Part shown: in pieces, positions 45,748-54,056 of the stretch | Layout: every line of letters starts with the position of its first letter | Numbering within the stretch: the stretch's first letter is position 1 | Source: an uncultured Treponema sp. | GTDB taxonomy: Bacteria > Spirochaetota > Spirochaetia > Treponematales > Treponemataceae | Direction of reading: 5' to 3' | Assembly (NCBI GenBank): GCA_946411505.1 | Contig: CAMKEG010000001.1 | Coordinates: forward strand, 744,001 to 808,000 | DNA: 64,000 nucleotides | The notes under the pieces: model-generated | Database searches by the model: none | What the model saw: the letters and a program-made list of their open reading frames with translations, nothing else | What the model was told of the DNA's origin: nothing | Translations under genes and position numbers: made by a program

Positions 45748-46497
45748 CTACTCGTTGCAGATGGGCTCGAAGGTCTCGGCTTTGAGCGAGGCGCCGCCAA
45801 TCAAGCCGCCGTCGATGTCGGGTTGGGCAAGCAAGTCTTTGGCGTTGGAGGCTTTCATTGAGCCGCCGTACTGGATGATTGTCTCGTCGGCGACCTTCTG
45901 GTTGTAAAGCTTGGCGATGTAGGCGCGGCAGAACTTGTGGATGGCCTCGGCGTCTTCGGGCGTCGCGGTCTTTCCTGTTCCGATGGCCCAAACAGGCTCG
46001 TAGGCGATTGTGACTTTCTTCATCTGCTCTTCGGTGACTCCGGCCAAGTCGGCCGAAAGCTGGAAGGCGCAAACCTGCTCGGCGTTTCCGGCCTCGCGGT
46101 CAGAAAGCAATTCGCCGATGCAAAGAACGACCTCAAGGCCTTCGTTGAGCGCGCGGCGAACCTTTTTGTTGATGAGCTCGTCGGACTCGCCGATTTCGTG
46201 GCGGCGCTCCGAGTGGCCGAGGATTACCGACTGAACGCCCAAATCCTTAAGCATTTCTGTAGAAACTTCGCCTGTGTGGGCGCCGTTGGCCGTTGCGGCC
46301 ACGTCCTGGGCTCCCAAAAGGATGTTGGATCCCTTGAGGACCTGTCCGACGGCGTCAAGGTAAACGAAAGGAACGCCGACCATGAATTTGTTGGTCTTTC
46401 CCTTAAGCGCGGCGACCAAGTCCTGGGCCAACTTCACGGCCTCGGCCTTGGATGTGTTCATCTTCCAGTTTCCTGCGATATAATGTGTTCTTGCCAT
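45748..46497 (-). CDS. tpiA: Triosephosphate isomerase
   Basis: 249-residue glycolytic enzyme that interconverts dihydroxyacetone phosphate and glyceraldehyde 3-phosphate. The substrate-binding Lys is in AGNWKMNTSK, the base Glu in YEPVWAIGTGKTATPEDAE (the family signature), and the electrophilic His in LGHSERR. AGGAGA precedes the ATG. It follows pgk on the same strand. Confidence 0.97.
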   Translation of the reverse strand: MARTHYIAGNWKMNTSKAEAVKLAQDLVAALKGKTNKFMVGVPFVYLDAVGQVLKGSNILLGAQDVAATANGAHTGEVSTEMLKDLGVQSVILGHSERRHEIGESDELINKKVRRALNEGLEVVLCIGELLSDREAGNAEQVCAFQLSADLAGVTEEQMKKVTIAYEPVWAIGTGKTATPEDAEAIHKFCRAYIAKLYNQKVADETIIQYGGSMKASNAKDLLAQPDIDGGLIGGASLKAETFEPICNE

Positions 46498-46536
46498 TTT
46501 ATGTGTCTCCTATAGTTATGGTTATAAAAAGCGCGG

Positions 46537-46595
46537 CGAGTTTTGGCGCTTTTCGCGAAGCGAAAATGCGAGCCTTGCGAGCAAGCCAAAACTCG
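46537..46595 (-). other. Long stem-loop between pgk and tpiA
   Basis: CGAGTTTTGGC (46537-46547) pairs perfectly with GCCAAAACTCG (46585-46595) and encloses two smaller hairpins. On the minus strand a CTTTTT run follows a few bases later, so it may be a pgk terminator or partial attenuator. Confidence 0.5.
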
Positions 46596-46612
46596 AATCT
46601 TGGCGCGAAAGT

Positions 46613-47884
46613 TTACTTTTGCGCCAAGATAGCGATGCCAGGAAGGGTTTTGCCCTCAAGGAACTCCAAGCTGGCTCCGCCGCCTGTAGAGACGTGGGTC
46701 ATCTTGTCGGCAAGGTGGAACTTGTTGACGGCGGCGACAGAATCTCCGCCTCCGACTACTGTCATGGCTCCGCGGCCTGTGGCTTCGGCTACCAAGCGGG
46801 CAACCTGCTCGGTTCCCCTGGCAAAAGCGTCAAACTCAAAGACTCCGACCGGTCCGTTCCAAACGATGGACTTGGCAGTGGAAAGAACTTCCTTGTAAGC
46901 CTCGACAGTCTTGGGGCCTACGTCCATGGCCATCAAGTTTTCGGGAATGTCGATGTTGTCAACGGCGACGGCCTTTGCGTCGGGAGAGAACTCTTCGGCG
47001 CCGACGTGGTCAACAGGAAGAATGATCTTCACGTTCTTGGCGGCCGCGTCGCTCAAAAGCTTTTTGGCTGTGTCGATGAAGTCGTCCTCAACCAAAGACT
47101 TTCCCACCTTGTGGCCCTGGGCCTTGAGGAATGTGTAAGCCATTCCGCCTCCGATGACAAGAGCGCTGGCGTTTTTCATCAATGATTCCAAAACCGCGAT
47201 CTTTGAAGAAACCTTGGCGCCTCCGATGATGGCAACCTGCGGCTTGGGCGGGTTTGTGACCATGGGCTCGATGTTGGCGACTTCCTTTTCCATCAAGAAG
47301 CCTCCGACCGGCTTTTCGGCCATGAACTTGGCGATTGTGGCCGTTGAAGCCTGGTCGCGGTGGGCGGTTCCAAAGGCGTCGTTTACAAAAATGTCGCCGT
47401 ATGTTGAAAGCTCTTTGGCCATTGTCTCGCGCTCGGCGTCAACCTTGCTGGTCTCTTCCGGGTGGAAGCGGACGTTTTCAAGCATGGCCACGGCTCCTTC
47501 CGGCAAAGCGTCGATGGCGGCCTTTTGTCCGAGGGCGTCGGGCAAGAAAGTCACGGGCTTTCCAAGCTTTGAGGCAAAGTATTCGACGACCGGCTTCATG
47601 CGGTTCTTTCCGTTGATGAACTTTTCCTTGTCGGCGTCTGTCCAAGTCTTTCCGGCTTTTTCGGCCTTTTCCTGGGCCTTCTTGACGTCCTTTTTGGGGT
47701 CGCCCAAGTGGCTCATCAAAACGAGCGAGCGGGGGCTTTGCTCAAGAATGTATTTGATTGTAGGAAGGGCGGCCATAATGCGGGTGTCGTCCTGCACGAC
47801 TCCGTCCTTCATCGGAACGTTAAAATCAACGCGCATAATCACGCGCTTGCCTTTGAGGTCAACGTCTTTGACTGTCTTAATCAT
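46613..47884 (-). CDS. pgk: Phosphoglycerate kinase
   Basis: 423-residue glycolytic enzyme making ATP from 1,3-bisphosphoglycerate. The N-terminal signature is RVDFNVPMKDG with the LMSHLGDPK block, and the C-terminal nucleotide-binding part shows VVGGGDSVAAVNK. Slightly longer than E. coli (387) through a Lys-rich stretch near residues 65-90. AAGGAG precedes the ATG and a promoter lies upstream. Confidence 0.97.
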   Translation of the reverse strand: MIKTVKDVDLKGKRVIMRVDFNVPMKDGVVQDDTRIMAALPTIKYILEQSPRSLVLMSHLGDPKKDVKKAQEKAEKAGKTWTDADKEKFINGKNRMKPVVEYFASKLGKPVTFLPDALGQKAAIDALPEGAVAMLENVRFHPEETSKVDAERETMAKELSTYGDIFVNDAFGTAHRDQASTATIAKFMAEKPVGGFLMEKEVANIEPMVTNPPKPQVAIIGGAKVSSKIAVLESLMKNASALVIGGGMAYTFLKAQGHKVGKSLVEDDFIDTAKKLLSDAAAKNVKIILPVDHVGAEEFSPDAKAVAVDNIDIPENLMAMDVGPKTVEAYKEVLSTAKSIVWNGPVGVFEFDAFARGTEQVARLVAEATGRGAMTVVGGGDSVAAVNKFHLADKMTHVSTGGGASLEFLEGKTLPGIAILAQK

Positions 47885-47923
47885 ATCATTTCTCCTTAAA
47901 AAGTATGAAAATTTATGGCTAAC

Positions 47924-47952
47924 ATTCTATACCATCTTGCGGAAACTTTCAA
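47924..47952 (-). promoter_or_regulatory. Promoter of pgk
   Basis: TTGAAA (47947-47952) and TAGAAT (47924-47929) are 17 bases apart on the minus strand, about 40 bases before the pgk ATG, with a normal ribosome-binding site between. Confidence 0.55.
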
Positions 47953-47969
47953 CAGATTTTGCGGAACTT

Positions 47970-49766
47970 TTAGCGCAAAAGCTTGTCCAAGTCGGAATTG
48001 AGCTTTAGGTAGTTTTGGTTGTTGGGATTGAGCGCGATGACTTGGCGCAAGTAGTACTGGGCCTTTCGCCAGTCCTGCTTGGCGAAATATATTCCGTACA
48101 TTCTGAAAAGCGCGTCGGAATTTCGCGGGTTCGCTATTACGGCGGAACGAAGGTCGGAAAGCTGAGCCGCCTCGCCGCCGGCCAAAAAGGAGCGCTGGTA
48201 ATAATAAAAGCTTTTCATCGAAGACGAGGCGGAATTAATCGAAGTGTTTATGAAGCGCGAAGCCTGCGCTCCCCTTCCGGTCCTGACCATGCACTCGACA
48301 TAAACTTGTATGGCCTTTTCGTCGTTGGGAAGGCGGGCGTACAAGGCGGAGGCGGTGTCCCAGGCCTCGGAGTTGTAGCCAAGGGAAAGGCAAACGCGCG
48401 CGTGGGTCGCTATCGCCTCGACGCCGGGATTTTGGGCGGCCATGACTTTTTTGCTGGCCGTGTAAGCCTCCGCCCATTTTCCTTCAAAAACAAGGGTCTT
48501 TATCAAAAATGAAAGCGCCTGAAGGTTGTTGGGGTCGGAGGCCAGAACTTGGTTGGCCAGCTGCGCGCCGTTCTTTCCGCCAATCGCGGAGCCGCTTTCG
48601 CCGGCCAATTCCGCGGCGGCCAAAATTACGCTCTTGTCGTCAGGGTAAAGGGACAGGGCTTTTTCCACGGTGGAAATGGCCAAGGGGGAATTTTTGTTCC
48701 ATTCCTTTTGGACGCGGGCGCGCAAAAGCAAATAATCCTTGGCAGTGGAATTGGTCTTTGAGTAAACGTCAAGGAGCGAAGTGGCCTTAAGGTATTCGCC
48801 GGTGGTGACAAAAATCTTGGCGCGGAACAAGACCATCTCCAAGTCCGAGGGATTTTGCTGAAGGACCAAGACGGCGTAGCGCTCCGCGGAAGAATAGTCC
48901 GCGATGTCGTAAGAATTGCGGGCCAAGAGCTTCAAGAGCTCGATGCTTGAAGGGTACAAGACGACAAGGCTGTCGGTGACGCTCTTGCTTTCTTCGTAGC
49001 GGCCCAAGACGTTAAGGGAACGGGCCAGGGCGAACATAATTTCAAAGGCCTTGCTTTCCTGCGCGGCAAGCCGGAGCTTTTCGACGGCCTCCGAGTCGCG
49101 GCTGGTCTTTGAATAAAGGAGCGCCAAAAGATAGTTGGCCAAAACGCTCTTGGGCCTTAAGGCGAGCGCTTGGTTCAAGCAGGATTCTGCCTCGGCGTAA
49201 TAGTCCGAGTTGCTGATGACTCCGCACAAGACGAGGGACGGCAGGACCATTCCCAAAAAATCCTTGTTGCCGGTGCTGGTGTCGTAAATGCCGTTTTTAG
49301 CCGACTCGATGGCGCCGGTGTAGACGTTTTTCATGGTGACTTCCGGCTCGTCAATGGAAATGGACTGGACTTGGCTGGGCCAAACAATCTTTAAGATTTG
49401 CGAAATTATAAAGACAAGGACGCGCTCGTTGTCAAGGTAGTCGACGTTGGCTTTTTTTAGCCCGTTGTAGGCTTGCGCCAGGGATTCGGCGGAACCGTTT
49501 TCCACAAGCTCCAAAAGTCCCTTGTTGATTCCGGCAAAATATCCGGAGTCGCCCCGCCCCTTTTCAACGCTGATGGCGGTGACTTCGCCGACAATCTCCT
49601 CTTCAGGCGGCTCCTCTTTCTTTGATTTTTTTTTGGAAGGCTTCTTTGACGATTTTGCGACCAAAAGGCTCTCCGCCGACGAGCCGCCGACATAGTAGTC
49701 GGCCGAAAAAAGCGCGGCGGCAAAAAAGAGAAAAATCAACAAAAGGCAAAGAACCTTTTTTAGCAT
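47970..49766 (-). CDS. Exported TPR-repeat protein
   Basis: 598-residue periplasmic or surface protein. A signal peptide (KKVLCLLLIFLFFAAALFS) is followed by a Lys/Ser/Glu-rich linker and then a long array of TPR-like repeats (ALALRPKSVLANYLLALLYS; SLYPDDKSVILAAAELAGES; VLASDPNNLQALSFLIKTL). TPR arrays bind other proteins. It starts right at the stop of the preceding membrane protein gene. The exact role is unknown; many treponemal TPR proteins act at the envelope. Confidence 0.8.
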   Translation of the reverse strand: MLKKVLCLLLIFLFFAAALFSADYYVGGSSAESLLVAKSSKKPSKKKSKKEEPPEEEIVGEVTAISVEKGRGDSGYFAGINKGLLELVENGSAESLAQAYNGLKKANVDYLDNERVLVFIISQILKIVWPSQVQSISIDEPEVTMKNVYTGAIESAKNGIYDTSTGNKDFLGMVLPSLVLCGVISNSDYYAEAESCLNQALALRPKSVLANYLLALLYSKTSRDSEAVEKLRLAAQESKAFEIMFALARSLNVLGRYEESKSVTDSLVVLYPSSIELLKLLARNSYDIADYSSAERYAVLVLQQNPSDLEMVLFRAKIFVTTGEYLKATSLLDVYSKTNSTAKDYLLLRARVQKEWNKNSPLAISTVEKALSLYPDDKSVILAAAELAGESGSAIGGKNGAQLANQVLASDPNNLQALSFLIKTLVFEGKWAEAYTASKKVMAAQNPGVEAIATHARVCLSLGYNSEAWDTASALYARLPNDEKAIQVYVECMVRTGRGAQASRFINTSINSASSSMKSFYYYQRSFLAGGEAAQLSDLRSAVIANPRNSDALFRMYGIYFAKQDWRKAQYYLRQVIALNPNNQNYLKLNSDLDKLLR

Positions 49767-50366
49767 CTAGCAGTCTTCCTCCGAAAAAAGAAGGGGCTCG
49801 TCGTCCTCGTCCTCCGTTATGACAGGGAACTTGTCCTTTGCGTTCAAGCGAACGTAATAAAGAATTATAAGGGCGGCTCCGCTGGCGATAAAGAAAAATG
49901 GCAAAAAGTAAAAGAAGAATTCCCTCAGCGGCATTTTTATGATTTTAAAGGTGAACAAGAAAAAGAAGGCCCCCAAAATCGTGAGCGACGCGGACGGTAT
50001 GACGTAGACGGTTTTAAATTCCTTGTAATGGAAGCGGCCTACAGGAAGCAAGGTGACTCCAAAAATTATCACGACAAAGGGCCAAAACTGCTTGAACTGC
50101 AGCATCACTCCCTTTCCGTTTAAAATCAAGGACAGGAGCGAAAGAATGCAAAGGTTCATGAAAACGTAAAAAACAAAGGGCTTTTGCAAAAGAATCGAAA
50201 AATACACGCAAGCCGCGGTAACCAGCACAAGGGCGCAGTTAAGGAAAAAATGATAGGAGGCGATTTGGCCGACCGGCGGCAAGAAAGCCCACGCGACGCC
50301 AAGCAAAAAGAGAGCCAAGCCCAAAGCGAGCATAATTTTTTGGTTTTTTCTATTTTCTTTAGCCAT
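49767..50366 (-). CDS. Hypothetical membrane protein
   Basis: 199-residue protein with about six hydrophobic spans (MLALGLALFLLGVAWAFL; FVFYVFMNLCILSLLSLIL; VYVIPSASLTILGAFFFLF) and an acidic C-terminal tail (EDEDDEPLLFSEEDC). I see no catalytic motif. The pattern resembles small LiaF/LiaI-type membrane proteins, but this is weak. The ATG at 50366 lies 7 bases after a -10 box. It is co-transcribed with the TPR gene. Confidence 0.65.
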   Translation of the reverse strand: MAKENRKNQKIMLALGLALFLLGVAWAFLPPVGQIASYHFFLNCALVLVTAACVYFSILLQKPFVFYVFMNLCILSLLSLILNGKGVMLQFKQFWPFVVIIFGVTLLPVGRFHYKEFKTVYVIPSASLTILGAFFFLFTFKIIKMPLREFFFYFLPFFFIASGAALIILYYVRLNAKDKFPVITEDEDDEPLLFSEEDC

Positions 50367-50373
50367 AACTTTT

Positions 50374-50403
50374 ATCATAACATAAATAGCCGCAACAACG
50401 CAA
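50374..50403 (-). promoter_or_regulatory. Promoter of the membrane protein gene, leaderless type
   Basis: TTGCGT (50398-50403) and TATGAT (50374-50379) are 18 bases apart on the minus strand; the ATG follows after 7 bases. No ribosome-binding site is visible. Confidence 0.45.
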
Positions 50404-50434
50404 GATATCCGGCCGCGTGGCGGAAAAAAGGGAA

Positions 50435-50463
50435 TTGCGCAAAAGGGAAAAATGCGCTAAATT
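50435..50463 (+). promoter_or_regulatory. Promoter of the TPR lipoprotein gene, leaderless type
   Basis: TTGCGC (50435-50440) and TAAATT (50458-50463) are 17 bases apart; the ATG at 50474 follows 10 bases after the -10 box, giving a leader of about 3 bases. Confidence 0.45.
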
Positions 50464-50473
50464 CTTCAATTAA

Positions 50474-51523
50474 ATGAAAAAGCTTTTTAGAATTGGAACG
50501 GCGGCCTTCCTTTGCTTTTCCTTGGCGTTGGCCTCCTGCAAAAACGACGGCGCCGCAAAGGCAAAGACGGACAACGAGGTTCAAAAGCAGCTGGAAAACC
50601 TTTTGCGCCAGCCTTCCCTTTCAAACGAAAGCCGTTACGCGATAATAAACCGAATCGCGACAAAATGGCTTGACGACAAGCGCTACGACGACTTGATTTT
50701 GTACTTGACCGACTATGTGGAAAGGAACCCCAACGACAAATACAACGCCTATTGGCTTTTGATGACCGCCTACACTTACATACAGCTAAGGCAGGAACGG
50801 GTGGCCGAATATTACTTTGAGCGCATAATCCGCGACTACCAAGACCTAAAGGTCAAGGAGCAGTCGATTCATTTCATTTGCCTTGAGCGGCTGATTCAAA
50901 TTTCGACCAACCACGAAAACCGCATAAAATATTTCAACACGCTGATAAACCGCTTTCCGTCCAACGTAAGCATCACGGAAATGTACGTGCGCCTGGCGCG
51001 GGAATACGAGCAAATCGGAGAATGGACGCGGGCTCTCAAAACCTACAACATGTTCCTGGAGCAGCCGGACGCGAGCTCAATCCAAATAACCGACATGCAC
51101 GACATCTACAATTACGCGCGCAACTTGATTGACTTCAACAACTCCCCAAAAAACTGGACCTTCAAATCCTTGGATTCGCTCGCGTCCTCGGTAAAGACGG
51201 CCATCACCCGCTACCAGCCGCGCAAATTGGACGAATACCGTTCCAAGGTAAATTTCTTCGCCGTTTCCTGGAGGCAGGACGACAGCGTTCCTACAGGCTC
51301 GGTTGATTTTTCGATGAGAAACTTCATGCACGGAAACAGAATCAGCGTAACGGAAGAGCTGATTCCAGGGCCCACAATCAACGAAGCGTATTTAAAGACC
51401 AGGGGCTGGACGCTTGCCGTTCCGACTTGGTATTTTTATTTTAGAAAAGTAAACTTTCCGGCCGATCCGGATATTCACGGAACATGGGAATGGGCTGGCA
51501 TTTATATCGGCGAGATGATGTAA
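50474..51523 (+). CDS. TPR-like lipoprotein
   Basis: 349-residue exported lipoprotein. The signal MKKLFRIGTAAFLCFSLALASC gives Cys22. Residues about 50-230 are helical repeats of TPR type (DYVERNPNDKYNAYWLLMTA; LAREYEQIGEWTRALKTYNMF). The C-terminal 100 residues are beta-rich and I do not recognise them (GWTLAVPTWYFYFRKVNF). It heads a group of envelope genes. The start of the next gene overlaps its 3' end only if the upstream ATG of that gene is used. Confidence 0.75.
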   Translation: MKKLFRIGTAAFLCFSLALASCKNDGAAKAKTDNEVQKQLENLLRQPSLSNESRYAIINRIATKWLDDKRYDDLILYLTDYVERNPNDKYNAYWLLMTAYTYIQLRQERVAEYYFERIIRDYQDLKVKEQSIHFICLERLIQISTNHENRIKYFNTLINRFPSNVSITEMYVRLAREYEQIGEWTRALKTYNMFLEQPDASSIQITDMHDIYNYARNLIDFNNSPKNWTFKSLDSLASSVKTAITRYQPRKLDEYRSKVNFFAVSWRQDDSVPTGSVDFSMRNFMHGNRISVTEELIPGPTINEAYLKTRGWTLAVPTWYFYFRKVNFPADPDIHGTWEWAGIYIGEMM

Positions 51524-52596
51524 ACCGGCTACGTCGCTTCGCGCCGTTTTGCATAGGAAGACATCCACAGGCACGCTCCCGCGAGCTGGCAATCGCGCCT
51601 AATTGGAGCCTGCTCGTCATTGCTCTCGCGCTTCTCTTTGCGTCCTCCCTCTCTTTTTCGCAAGACCAAAAAGCCGGCGCGCCCCAAAACTCTTCGCAAG
51701 CCCAAGAAGCGCCGCAAGAATTCGCGCCCGAGGAATTTGTCTCCGAATGGGGCGGGAGCGGCTTTTACCGAAAGATAGACTTGCCCGGCGCCGAGCGGGA
51801 CGAGGTCAAGCCGTACAGGGCCCGATGGACCACAAGCTGGGGCCGCGCGGAACTCAAGGCGATTTTGGAAAACGGCTCCCAATACCGGCATTACGTAAAG
51901 CGCCGGCTGGCGGAAGAAGGCCTTCCTTCCTGCATTGAATACATTCCAGTAATAGAGTCAAGCTACAAGCCCTTGGCGAGCCCGGCCAGCGGAAAGTCAA
52001 TAGGCCTTTGGCAGTTCATGGAAAACAGCATTGAAAACTACCTGCGAAAGACAAAATGGATTGACGAGCGGCGCGACCCTTGGAAGTCCACCGACGCGGC
52101 GATAAAAAAGCTGAAGGCCAACCACAAGCAATTCGGCGACTGGCTTTTGGCCATCGCGGCCTACAACTGCGGCGCCGGCGCGGTGAAACGGGCGCTCAAA
52201 AAAACTTCCGAAAAAACTTTTTGGTCTCTGTCAAAAAACAAGCTGATTCCCGACCACGCCATCGCCTACGTTCCAAATTTAATAGCCGTAAGCGACCTGG
52301 CCGAAAACGCGGCCTACTACAACTTGGACTTGCCTAAAGCCTTTTACGAGCCGGAAAGCTATTCGCCGCTGGACGACTTTGACACGCTCGCCGTGAAGCA
52401 GGCGATTTCGATAAAGGCGCTGGCCAACGAGCTTAGAATAGACCCTCAAATTTTGGAGAGCCTCAACCCCGCGCTTTTATACGGAATCACGCCGCCCGAC
52501 GAAGAGTACGAGCTTAGGCTTCCAAGCGGAAAGAGGACGGCGGCGGAAGACGCGATTTTTACTATTATGTTGAAAAGCGATTTTGCCGATAACTAA
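51484..52596 (+). CDS. Lytic transglycosylase (MltD/Slt-like)
   Basis: 370-residue exported peptidoglycan enzyme. The catalytic Glu158 is in YIPVIESSYKP, followed by the SIGLWQFM and AYNCGAGAVKRALK motifs of family 1 transglycosylases. The C-terminal part (ANELRIDPQILESLNPAL) is LysM-like. A signal helix (SLLVIALALLFASSLS) follows about 24 residues encoded by a dispersed repeat (LRRFAPFC...RELAI). The only in-frame ATGs (51484, 51490) lie inside the preceding gene, so the start is uncertain. A Gln/Ala linker near residues 60-80 holds the short CAAGACC motif. Confidence 0.8.
   Translation: MGMGWHLYRRDDVNRLRRFAPFCIGRHPQARSRELAIAPNWSLLVIALALLFASSLSFSQDQKAGAPQNSSQAQEAPQEFAPEEFVSEWGGSGFYRKIDLPGAERDEVKPYRARWTTSWGRAELKAILENGSQYRHYVKRRLAEEGLPSCIEYIPVIESSYKPLASPASGKSIGLWQFMENSIENYLRKTKWIDERRDPWKSTDAAIKKLKANHKQFGDWLLAIAAYNCGAGAVKRALKKTSEKTFWSLSKNKLIPDHAIAYVPNLIAVSDLAENAAYYNLDLPKAFYEPESYSPLDDFDTLAVKQAISIKALANELRIDPQILESLNPALLYGITPPDEEYELRLPSGKRTAAEDAIFTIMLKSDFADN
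51530..51594 (-). repeat. Structured dispersed repeat, family I, inside the transglycosylase gene
   Basis: On the minus strand it reads GATTGCCAGCTCGCGGGAGC and ends GCAAAACGGCGCGAAGCGACG, aligning with copy A at 5804 and with the copy at 32837-32903. The coding strand gives LRRFAPFC and ELAI, the same frame as in the C39-like gene. It begins just after the stop codon of the TPR lipoprotein gene. Confidence 0.7.
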
Positions 52597-52600
52597 AAAG

Positions 52601-53977
52601 ATGAAAAGGAATTTATTTTTTTGCAAAAAAATTCATGCCGCGATATTTTTGGGCGGCTTTCTTTGCTCCGCCAGTCTGACGGCCCAAGGCCGCGCCGCTG
52701 GAGCAGACGCTCCGCTGGCTTCAAAAAGCTCAATAAACTGGATAGACAAGACATTCACATCGAACATAACATTGGACGTTGACAAGGTTGGAATCCCCAT
52801 GCCGAGCGGAAAAAATTCCGCGGTCAACACCGTGGCCTCGCGCCTTCCCAATTTGGTGAAGGATCCGCTCTTGACGATTTACGTGGATTCAAGCAACACT
52901 TTGGGCGACTACATTTTGGACAGAAAGCTTTCTCTCTCAAAAATCACGGACATAATCGAGTCCGGAAAAAAGACCTTGGGCTACTTTGACAACAAGACAT
53001 CCCTGTTCAACATGGACCACAAGCTTTTGTTGAACCAAGTGGGAAGCCTCTTTGTAAGGCACCAATCGCCCTACACCAGGCAAAAATCGATAGAAAGCGT
53101 TTCGTCGCGCCCCTACACGGGAATCATCATTGACGCGCGCGGAAAGCTTCCCGTCCACGGAGAATTTGTCGAAGGCGTCGCAGAGCCCTGCCTTTTTCCG
53201 CGCGTCTGGAACGCCAACATGGAAATTGTTTACGAGCGCAACATGATGGAAAGCGCGGGCGTAAAGTCAAGAAGCGTTTGCGGCTACGACTGGCGCGACG
53301 ACGAAAGCCGTTACAAGGACAGAATCGGCGACGACCCGATTCACATCACGGCGAAACAAATTTTCGGCCACAACAGGACGGACTTGGTAATCAGCAACGA
53401 GGACGCGCTCAGAATTTTCTCCGTTCCGGAAAACGCGGAGCTGTTGAAGCAAGGAAAAATCGTCCTGCTTTTAAACCAAGAAGTTTTGATTCACGACGTC
53501 GCGACGCCGCTAAAGGACGACTCATACTACACCGCCTACAAAACGGTAAAACAATATCCGCTCAAAAAGCCTGGAGCCGACGCGATTGACGACAGCCCGG
53601 ACGGAATCCGCTTCACATACAACCTAAAATTCATCGCCGACAGTCCGGAGCTTTTGCCGGAGGAACTTCCGCGCATAAAGGAACTGGCGGAACTTTTGCG
53701 CGAGGCGCTCAGCGAAAACGCCTTCACAATTTTTGTCGCCGGACACACGGCGGACATCGGCCAGCCGGAAAACCAAATGCGCCTTTCCATCGACAGAACG
53801 CAGACAATCATAGACTTGTTGATTGGCCAAGGCTTGGACAAAAACCTTTTCACCTACAGAGGCTACGGCGAAAGCCAGCCGGTCGGCGACAACAGCACAA
53901 AAGAAGGCCGCGCGCAAAACCGCCGCGTTGAAATCACTTTGCGGCCGCGCGTCACTTACATTCAACGCAGCTGGTAA
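52601..53977 (+). CDS. OmpA-family envelope protein
   Basis: 458-residue exported protein. A signal peptide covers about residues 1-30 (KKIHAAIFLGGFLCSASLTA). The C-terminal OmpA-like peptidoglycan-binding domain includes FTIFVAGHTADIGQPENQMRLS and YRGYGESQPVGDN, ending NRRVEITLRP. The central part is a beta-rich domain I do not recognise. The ATG at 52601 is preferred to an upstream TTG. It follows the transglycosylase gene by four bases; both act on the murein layer. Confidence 0.85.
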   Translation: MKRNLFFCKKIHAAIFLGGFLCSASLTAQGRAAGADAPLASKSSINWIDKTFTSNITLDVDKVGIPMPSGKNSAVNTVASRLPNLVKDPLLTIYVDSSNTLGDYILDRKLSLSKITDIIESGKKTLGYFDNKTSLFNMDHKLLLNQVGSLFVRHQSPYTRQKSIESVSSRPYTGIIIDARGKLPVHGEFVEGVAEPCLFPRVWNANMEIVYERNMMESAGVKSRSVCGYDWRDDESRYKDRIGDDPIHITAKQIFGHNRTDLVISNEDALRIFSVPENAELLKQGKIVLLLNQEVLIHDVATPLKDDSYYTAYKTVKQYPLKKPGADAIDDSPDGIRFTYNLKFIADSPELLPEELPRIKELAELLREALSENAFTIFVAGHTADIGQPENQMRLSIDRTQTIIDLLIGQGLDKNLFTYRGYGESQPVGDNSTKEGRAQNRRVEITLRPRVTYIQRSW

Positions 53978-54030
53978 AAAAAAAAACGGAAAAACGGGTG
54001 GGTCCCCGCGCCTTCGCGTGTTTTTTTTCC
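53976..54030. repeat. Short relative of structured repeat family II
   Basis: An A-run just after the OmpA-family stop, then GGGTGGGTCCCC, CGCG-CCTT-CGCG and a T-run match the outer parts of copies at 26664-26819 and 45441-45600 (shared tail CGCGCCTTCGCRYGT). The interior is missing. It lies between convergent genes and fits a two-way terminator. Confidence 0.5.
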
Positions 54031-54056
54031 ACAACTAAAAGGGTTAGATGCGCGGG

